The position numbers and the translations under genes were made by a program. This document shows positions 16,633-22,351 of a DNA stretch of 27,218 bases, in pieces. How positions within the stretch are numbered: position 1 is the stretch's first letter; each line of letters opens with the position of its first letter. Origin of the DNA: CAYGSN01 sp964352675 (lineage in GTDB: Bacteria > Pseudomonadota > Alphaproteobacteria > Micavibrionales > Micavibrionaceae); NCBI GenBank assembly GCA_964352675.1, contig CAYGSN010000027.1, forward strand, positions 1-27,218, given 5' to 3'. The notes under the pieces were generated by a model. The model searched no databases and was not told where the DNA came from. It saw only the letters and a program-made list of their open reading frames with translations.

Positions 16633-17323
16633 CGCCAGCATCCATCACGTAGATAATTTCGCTGGAGCCCGACCCCGAGTCGTCACGCCGCTTGGAGCTT
16701 CTCCATCTTAAATCGCCACCGATCTGGCGGATATCCGCAAGCTTGCCTGTAAGGTGAATACGCTGGTTTTCACGGATGGATTTCAAGCGCTCTGCAACGG
16801 CTTCATCATTCGGAATAAGATGAAAGATTCCGATACTGCGCCGTATGACGCAATCGGGAATAAACACTTTATCATAGAGATAATTATACATCCGCGCCCT
16901 GTGGGCGATTGAAAAGTTTTTTATGACCTCGGCGCTATCCAGTTGATCCCAGACCATGACAACATCCATGGGAGAAATTGCAGAGGCCTCATCAGCGGAA
17001 TCATCTTCTTCAGCATAGCGCTGAACAGAAACAACACGCCCACGAATTTCAAAATCATGCGTGCGTTTTATATCAAAACCGTTTCTGGTGATTGTATCAA
17101 TATTTTCGGCCTCAGCCTGATAAGGCTCATAGGAAATAGGTTCGGCGCAATATGGTGCCTCTGCCTGCCTTGCTTTTTCCCGCGCCGTCAGAATTTCGGC
17201 GAGCGCCCCTTCCGGAGGTTTGGTTGAAAAATGAAATTGCACCGGGCCGAACGAATAATACATAAGAGCCGCAGCGCCTAGCCCGAAAGCAATGATCAGA
17301 AACAGAGATTTGCGCGGATCCAT
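16625..17323 (-). CDS. Membrane-anchored periplasmic protein of unknown function (232 aa)
   Basis: An N-terminal span (about residues 7-25, after MDPRKS) anchors a large soluble domain, probably periplasmic. The domain contains FEIRGRVVSVQRY, then SPMDVVMVWDQL, and ends in a segment with LRWRSSKRRDDSGSGSSEIIYV. This W-x-SS-x-R-x-D-x-G-x-G-x-EIIYV pattern reminds me of an uncharacterised proteobacterial family, but I cannot name it. Two cysteines in the soluble domain (near 59 and 157) could pair. The ATG is 5 nt after the nuoI stop, so it is co-translated with nuoI. Its stop faces the PagL-like gene, making it the last gene of the nuoG–nuoI segment. A function in complex I is not shown. Confidence 0.82.
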   Translation of the reverse strand: MDPRKSLFLIIAFGLGAAALMYYSFGPVQFHFSTKPPEGALAEILTAREKARQAEAPYCAEPISYEPYQAEAENIDTITRNGFDIKRTHDFEIRGRVVSVQRYAEEDDSADEASAISPMDVVMVWDQLDSAEVIKNFSIAHRARMYNYLYDKVFIPDCVIRRSIGIFHLIPNDEAVAERLKSIRENQRIHLTGKLADIRQIGGDLRWRSSKRRDDSGSGSSEIIYVMDAGAY

Positions 17324-17328
17324 GGCAT

Positions 17329-17811
17329 TTACCTGTACGGTGCATCCGCAGCCAGATTAGAGACCAGCTGCGCTTCCCAGCGATCACCGTTGGCCAGAAG
17401 CTTGTCTTTGTTGTAATAGAGCTCTTCACGCGTTTCGGTAGCGAATTCGAAATTCGGCCCCTCCACAATAGCATCGACCGGGCAGGCTTCCTGGCACAGC
17501 CCGCAATAAATGCATTTGGTCATATCAATGTCATAGCGTGTGGTACGGCGTGATCCATCTTCACGCGGCTCGGCCTCAATCGTGATCGCCAGCGCGGGGC
17601 AAATCGCCTCACACAGCTTGCAGGCAATACAGCGCTCCTCCCCGTTAGGATAACGGCGCAAAGCGTGCTCACCCCGAAAACGCGGCGAAATTGGACCCTT
17701 CTCATGCGGATAATTGATGGTCACGCGCGGCACGAAAAACATATATTTCAGCGTCAGGGCAAAGCCCTTCACCAATTCCGTCAGAAAAAACGAACGTGCA
17801 AAATTATCCAT
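17329..17811 (-). CDS. nuoI: NADH-quinone oxidoreductase subunit I
   Basis: This is the peripheral-arm ferredoxin-like subunit of complex I, which carries two [4Fe-4S] clusters (N6a and N6b) passing electrons toward the quinone. In the 160-aa protein the cluster ligands are C61/C64/C67 with C110, and C100/C103/C106 with C71, in CIACKLCEAICP and CIYCGLCQEACP. RFRGEHALRRYPNGEERC is also typical. It follows nuoH by 30 nt. Downstream it is joined to a 232-aa gene instead of nuoJ. Confidence 0.97.
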   Translation of the reverse strand: MDNFARSFFLTELVKGFALTLKYMFFVPRVTINYPHEKGPISPRFRGEHALRRYPNGEERCIACKLCEAICPALAITIEAEPREDGSRRTTRYDIDMTKCIYCGLCQEACPVDAIVEGPNFEFATETREELYYNKDKLLANGDRWEAQLVSNLAADAPYR

Positions 17812-17841
17812 GAGTCCCTCAAAAATTATTTTAAAAAAATC

Positions 17842-18852
17842 CTAAGACGGCAGCGCATCAAAGCTCAACAACACCCCGGCCGTCAACACGACCCAAATTA
17901 AAGTCAACGGCAGAAAAACCTTCCAGCCCAGACGCATCAGTTGATCATAGCGGAAGCGCGGCAATGTCGCACGCGCCCAGAGATAGAAAAACAGAACAGC
18001 AGCGGTTTTCACTGCAAACCATATAATACCGGGGACAAAGGCCAGAGCAGCAATACCGAATGGCGGCAACCACCCGCCCAGGAACAAAACCGTTGTCATC
18101 GCGCTCATCAGAATCATGAAGGCATATTCACCCAGGAAGAACAGCGCGAAGGTCATCGCCGAATATTCCACCATAAACCCGCCGGTAATTTCGGATTCGC
18201 CTTCGGGCAAATCAAACGGGGCGCGGTTGCTTTCCGCCAGAATGGAAATCAGGAAGACAACCAGCATGGGGAAAAGTAAAATCTGCATCCAGACCGGGCG
18301 CGGTGCCTCAACAATTTCGGTGAGGTTGAGCGAGCCGGTGCACAGGATAACGCAGACGATAATCAAGCCCATGGACACTTCGTAAGACACCATTTGCGAG
18401 GCTGAACGCAGCCCGCCCAGAAACGCATAGCGGGAGTTTGAGGCCCAGCCCGCCATAATCACGCCGTAAACGGCCATCGACGAAATCGCCATAAGGTATA
18501 GAATCCCGACATTGATATTGGCCAGAACCCAGCCCTTATCAAACGGGATCACCGCCCAGGCAACCAGGGACAGCGCAAACAGGATCATCGGCGCCAGAAT
18601 AAAGACAGGCTTGTTGGCTTGCGATGGGATAATGGTCTCTTTAGAAAAAAGCTTAATACCATCGGCAATCGGCTGGAGCAGCCCGAACGGGCCCACGGTC
18701 ATTGGCCCCTGCCGACGCTGCATTCCGCCCAAAACCTTGCGCTCGGCATAGGTCAGATACGCCACGGACAGCAAAACGCCGCCAACAATCAAAATGATAT
18801 AAAGCAACGTCCAGGCGGTCCAAATTCCGTATGTGGTCCAGAGTTCTAGCAT
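17842..18852 (-). CDS. nuoH: NADH-quinone oxidoreductase subunit H
   Basis: This is the eight-span membrane subunit that forms much of the quinone-binding chamber of complex I. At 336 aa it is of normal length. Conserved pieces include YAERKVLGGMQRRQGPMTVG, GLLQPIADGIKLFSKE, ESNRAPFDLPEGESEITGGF and ATLPRFRYDQLMRLGWKVFLP. A run of G (AAGGGGGGGG) precedes the ATG as ribosome-binding site. The upstream gap to the MazG-like gene contains a palindromic repeat, which may form a structure in the mRNA. Confidence 0.97.
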   Translation of the reverse strand: MLELWTTYGIWTAWTLLYIILIVGGVLLSVAYLTYAERKVLGGMQRRQGPMTVGPFGLLQPIADGIKLFSKETIIPSQANKPVFILAPMILFALSLVAWAVIPFDKGWVLANINVGILYLMAISSMAVYGVIMAGWASNSRYAFLGGLRSASQMVSYEVSMGLIIVCVILCTGSLNLTEIVEAPRPVWMQILLFPMLVVFLISILAESNRAPFDLPEGESEITGGFMVEYSAMTFALFFLGEYAFMILMSAMTTVLFLGGWLPPFGIAALAFVPGIIWFAVKTAAVLFFYLWARATLPRFRYDQLMRLGWKVFLPLTLIWVVLTAGVLLSFDALPS

Positions 18853-18864
18853 GCCCCCCCCTTA

Positions 18865-18936
18865 TCATTTCGAACGCATGTGAGAAATCTCATAGCTTGT
18901 CTTGAGATTTCTCGTCGCTTCGCTCTCTCGGAATGA
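18865..18936. repeat. 72-bp palindromic intergenic repeat (REP/MITE-like)
   Basis: The element begins TCATTTCGA and ends TCGGAATGA, imperfect terminal inverted repeats. Inside, TGAGAAATCTC and GAGATTTCTCG-type arms form an 11-bp perfect stem (about 18881-18891 with 18903-18913) around a 10-nt loop. The right half resembles the short 'gagatttctcg…cgctcgaatgac' palindromes scattered in many bacterial genomes. Only one copy is seen in this window. It sits between the MazG-like gene and nuoH, in the transcribed region. Confidence 0.6.
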
Positions 18937-18949
18937 CAATAAAATAAAT

Positions 18950-19357
18950 TCATGCCGCTTCCTTCTTTCCCTTCACAAACTGCGCGATGTCGGGCTTGAA
19001 ATAATTCGGACCCTTGAGGATTTTGCCGTCTTCTTCACGGCGGATCGGCTTGCCATCCTCGCCCAGCTTGGACATGTTGGAGCTATGCACCTCATCAAAC
19101 GCCGCCTGCTTCACCCCGTGCAGACCAAAGGACAGATACGCCCCGTCCAGCACATATTGCAGATCGGTCAGCGCATCGAGCACCTCAACCATATCATTAT
19201 TCTCCAGCGCTTCTTTCAGCTCCTCCAGCTCCTCGGCGATCAAATTAATCCGCAGCGCCTTGGTCTGCTCGCAGGATAAATCCGGCGCGCCGCATACGGG
19301 CAAACCATAAGTCTCATGAAATTCCTGAACTTGTTCCAATGTGGTTTTTTTGGTCAT
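18950..19357 (-). CDS. MazG-like nucleotide pyrophosphohydrolase (PRA-PH superfamily)
   Basis: This is an all-alpha NTP pyrophosphohydrolase, likely hydrolysing (d)NTPs to monophosphates. The 135-aa protein has the superfamily metal-binding pattern EExxE (E42, E43, E46) followed 12 residues later by ExxD (E58, D61). A C-terminal stretch VHSSNMSKLGEDGKPIRREE and a GPNYFKPDI ending are typical of DR2231-like members. The start is taken as the ATG at 19355-19357, which forms TGATG with the nuoG stop. A GTG one codon earlier (19358-19360) overlaps the stop instead. The ribosome-binding site GGAGG lies within the end of nuoG. Its place between nuoG and nuoH is unusual. It could act in nucleotide-pool cleaning; a role in complex I is not expected. 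Confidence 0.88.
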   Translation of the reverse strand: MTKKTTLEQVQEFHETYGLPVCGAPDLSCEQTKALRINLIAEELEELKEALENNDMVEVLDALTDLQYVLDGAYLSFGLHGVKQAAFDEVHSSNMSKLGEDGKPIRREEDGKILKGPNYFKPDIAQFVKGKKEAA

Positions 19358-21399
19358 CACTCAGCAGCCTCCAGCATTTTATTTTCCGTTTTTGCGAAAC
19401 TTTCCGAACATTTACGCATGGTGTCAGATGCGCGGCAGATGGCGTTCGTCAGATAGAAATTCTTCACAGGCGAGCGCATGGGCGCGTCTCCTGTTTTACC
19501 TTTTGTGCCAATCGCTTGACCTGATTTTGCGGGCTGTATCACATCCAGCTCACCAATATGCGGGAACTCGCCAAAGATGCGGTCATAGAGCTGATGCGCT
19601 GTATCATAGGAGAGCTTTGCACCAAGAAATTCAGACAGAGCGCGCAGGATTTTCCAGTCTTCGCGCGCCTCTCCGGGCGGTGAGGATGCTTTTTTACCCA
19701 GCTGCGGGCGCCCCTCTGTATTCACGTAAATGCCATCTTTTTCGGTGTAAGCCGCACCGGGCAGAACCACATCGGCCCGCGCCGCGCCATGATCCCCGTG
19801 ATGACCCTGATAGATTGTAAAACATTGCCAGCCAATCTGGCTGCGCGCATCAAATTCATCCGCGCCAAGCAGATACAGCGCCTTGATCGACCCATCCTTG
19901 GTGCCGGCGATAATTTCGGCGAAATCCCTGCCGTCCTTGCCCGGCGCAAACCCGACATCCAGCGCACCAACGCGGCTCGCCGCGCGGTGTAGGATAGATA
20001 AAGGCGCAGAATATTTATTCGCAAATTCCGATAAAGCCGCATGCACCGCCAGCCCGTCCTCGCGCTGGAATGCGCCTGTCCCGGCAATGATGACAGGATT
20101 TTTTGCTTCTTTTAGAATTTTGCCAAACCCGTCCAGATCGGCAAGCGTTTCACCAACATGGATATACGGATAGGTCAGATCGACGGCTTCGCCGACCAAA
20201 CCGATCTGAACGCGCCGCTCCAGCCATGCACGGCGAATACGGGCATTCAGCACAGCAGCCTCATGGCGTGGGTTGGTTCCGATCAGCAAAATCGCATCAG
20301 CCTGATCAATGCCGGCAATCGTCGAATTAAACAGATAGCCGGCGCGGTTGGCTGGATCAAAACGCGCACCATCGGTACGGCAATCAAGGTTGGGGGAACC
20401 GAAACTCTCCATCAAATCCTTCAGCGCGACAATTTCCTCTACGGCGGCCAGATCGCCCACCAAAGCGGCCATCTCCTCGCCCTTCACGCCTTTCAAATTC
20501 TGCGCGATAAAGGCAAAGGCCTCTTCCCAGCTTGCCTCGCGCAGCTTGCCCTTCTTCTTATCTCTTATATAGGGGCGGTCCAGACGCGCCTTATTCAGCC
20601 CGTCATAGGAAAAGCGCGTGCGGTCATCAATCCATTCCTCATTAATATCCTCATGCAGGCGCGGGAGGATACGCATCACCTCGCGCCCGCGCACATCCAC
20701 GCGTATGTTCGCGCCCAGCGCGTCATGCACGTCGATTGATTCGGTCTTCTTCAGCTCCCAGCTCCGCGCCTTAAAGGCATAGGGCTTGGAGGTCAGCGCG
20801 CCAACGGGGCAAATATCGATCAAATTGCCGGACAGCTCCGTAGCCACCAGCTCATCAATAAACGTGCCAATCTCCGCATCTTCGCCGCGATTCATCTGGC
20901 CCAGCACGGGCGTACCGGCGACTTCCTCGGCAAAGCGCACGCAGCGCGTACAGTTGATACAGCGCGTCATAATGGTTTTAATTAAAGGCCCCAGCTCTTT
21001 ATCCTTCACCGCGCGTTTATTCTCATGATAGCGCGAGCGGTCCATGCCATAGGCCACGGCCTGGTCCTGCAAATCACACTCCCCGCCCTGATCACAGATC
21101 GGGCAATCAAGCGGGTGATTGATGAGCAGCATTTCCATCACGCCCTTGCGCGCCTTTTGCACCATCTCGGAATCGGTCTTCACCACCATCCCCTCCCCGC
21201 ACGCCATCGCGCAGGACGCGGCAGGCTTCGGCGGGCCGCCCTCAACCTCCACCAGACACATGCGGCAATTGGCCGGCACGCTCAAACGGTCATGATAACA
21301 AAAATGCGGGATCTCCACGCCCAACTGCTTCGCGGCCTGCAAAATGCTGGTCCCCGGCTCGACTTCGATTTCCATGTCATTGATGGTGAGTTTTGGCAT
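19357..21399 (-). CDS. nuoG: NADH-quinone oxidoreductase subunit G
   Basis: This is the large peripheral-arm subunit of complex I, carrying several iron-sulfur clusters. In the 680-aa protein, C34/C45/C48/C63 bind the [2Fe-2S] cluster. H95/C99/C102/C108 bind the His-ligated [4Fe-4S] cluster. C147/C150/C153 together with the cysteine of DICPVGALT bind the next one. The molybdopterin-oxidoreductase-like C-terminal half follows, with LLIGTNPRHEAAVLNARIR and VVLPGAAYTEKDGIYVNTEG. AGAGGG precedes the ATG. The gene is separated from nuoF by about 5 kb, so it depends on a promoter other than the nuoA–F one, most likely the one at 22318-22346. Confidence 0.97.
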   Translation of the reverse strand: MPKLTINDMEIEVEPGTSILQAAKQLGVEIPHFCYHDRLSVPANCRMCLVEVEGGPPKPAASCAMACGEGMVVKTDSEMVQKARKGVMEMLLINHPLDCPICDQGGECDLQDQAVAYGMDRSRYHENKRAVKDKELGPLIKTIMTRCINCTRCVRFAEEVAGTPVLGQMNRGEDAEIGTFIDELVATELSGNLIDICPVGALTSKPYAFKARSWELKKTESIDVHDALGANIRVDVRGREVMRILPRLHEDINEEWIDDRTRFSYDGLNKARLDRPYIRDKKKGKLREASWEEAFAFIAQNLKGVKGEEMAALVGDLAAVEEIVALKDLMESFGSPNLDCRTDGARFDPANRAGYLFNSTIAGIDQADAILLIGTNPRHEAAVLNARIRRAWLERRVQIGLVGEAVDLTYPYIHVGETLADLDGFGKILKEAKNPVIIAGTGAFQREDGLAVHAALSEFANKYSAPLSILHRAASRVGALDVGFAPGKDGRDFAEIIAGTKDGSIKALYLLGADEFDARSQIGWQCFTIYQGHHGDHGAARADVVLPGAAYTEKDGIYVNTEGRPQLGKKASSPPGEAREDWKILRALSEFLGAKLSYDTAHQLYDRIFGEFPHIGELDVIQPAKSGQAIGTKGKTGDAPMRSPVKNFYLTNAICRASDTMRKCSESFAKTENKMLEAAE

Positions 21400-21470
21400 A
21401 GATTACCCTCTTGAATTCTTAGAGAATAATGTAACGCAGTGTGAAGAGAGAGTACAGAGGGAAAGGGGAT

Positions 21471-22271
21471 TTATGCAGGTCTTGGATCTTTTTCACCAAC
21501 CGCAGGTACACTCCCGGTACCGAACTGTTCAAGCGCCTTTTCAACAGATAAATCTAAATTTTTTGCCGCGCTTTCAAAATCCGGTGAAATCATTTTCTTC
21601 AAAACCGCCAAATATGCAAGAACATCCGCCTCTTTCAAAAAAACGATGTCTCTGGATGGGTGCCCTTTTGAAAACCAGTCCACGTTCTTTCCAAGCTGTT
21701 TAGCTTCTGGAATGAATTCTCCACGTCTATCTTTAGCACTAGGCAGCTGCAAGCAAATTTCTTCTCCGCCCTTTGTCTGGCAATTAAACCTCCATAAATC
21801 AAAACCGTCTTGATCGGCCCTGCCTTGATTTACCCTAAATCCACTATCAAAAGACTCTATGGTATCCGACACAATTGATATGCCATATGGCCCAACAAGT
21901 GATCCTAGAGCACGCCCTGGAGAATATTTCACCGTAAAAACTTTTTGCCCGACCTCAAAGTCGGCAACAATTTGCCTTTCAGCTAAAGGAACAACCTCTC
22001 CCTCCGGCTCAGCACCTGGATAGACCTCCAAAAGCGCCTCTCTTACAGCCTCAAGAGTGCTAGCTGCAAAACATTCGCCACTATCACTTCCATCACAGGG
22101 TCCAAGCACCTCTTTTATAAAGCAGCTCAAGATTTTGTTCCTAGGGACTTTTATGGTTCTGCCTTCAATTGTGACCTCTTCGGGACCCTCAACAATTTCA
22201 TCGCCACACACGAATTCTACCTGATAATGGCACCCAAACCTTTCAATAGCCTCTTCCCTTGTGAATTCCAT
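21471..22271 (-). CDS. Hypothetical cytoplasmic protein, A+T-rich gene (266 aa)
   Basis: I do not recognise this protein. The frame is open 75 nt further upstream, but the ATG at 22269-22271 (MEFTREEAIERFGCHYQVEF) has an AAGG ribosome-binding site and lies just after a strong promoter candidate. There is no signal peptide or membrane span. Seven cysteines are present, five of them in the first 70 residues. The C-terminal 60 residues look helical (DVLAYLAVLKKMISPDFESA). Codon choice is visibly more A/T-rich than in nuoG or purL, which suggests recent acquisition. The gene is co-directional with nuoG, 71 nt upstream of it, and divergent from purL. Confidence 0.78.
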   Translation of the reverse strand: MEFTREEAIERFGCHYQVEFVCGDEIVEGPEEVTIEGRTIKVPRNKILSCFIKEVLGPCDGSDSGECFAASTLEAVREALLEVYPGAEPEGEVVPLAERQIVADFEVGQKVFTVKYSPGRALGSLVGPYGISIVSDTIESFDSGFRVNQGRADQDGFDLWRFNCQTKGGEEICLQLPSAKDRRGEFIPEAKQLGKNVDWFSKGHPSRDIVFLKEADVLAYLAVLKKMISPDFESAAKNLDLSVEKALEQFGTGSVPAVGEKDPRPA

Positions 22272-22283
22272 TTTTATTACGCC

Positions 22284-22312
22284 TTCACTTACGCAGATAA
22301 ATTTTGTATAAG
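22284..22312 (+). promoter_or_regulatory. Candidate promoter for purL–purQ
   Basis: TTCACT (22284-22289) and TATAAG (22307-22312) are 17 nt apart on the plus strand, about 30-40 nt before the purL start. They overlap the leader of the divergent gene. The -35 is weak. Confidence 0.3.
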
Positions 22313-22317
22313 ACTGC

Positions 22318-22346
22318 TTTATAGAGGGTTTACCACAATTTGTCAA
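22318..22346 (-). promoter_or_regulatory. Near-consensus sigma-70 promoter for the 266-aa gene and nuoG
   Basis: On the minus strand TTGACA (22341-22346) is followed after exactly 17 nt by TATAAA (22318-22323), 11 of 12 consensus positions. It points to the 266-aa gene about 45 nt away and then to nuoG, the MazG-like gene, nuoH and nuoI. Its -35 lies just before the purL ATG. Confidence 0.65.
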
Positions 22347-22351
22347 AGATT

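Noticed and set aside
21400..21470. Possible element between nuoG and the 266-aa gene
   Set aside because: Only the nuoG ribosome-binding site (AGAGGG) is recognisable; no hairpin or promoter of note is seen.
22272..22346. Upstream extension of the 266-aa gene
   Set aside because: It would run back through the near-consensus promoter; the internal ATG at 22271 has a ribosome-binding site.
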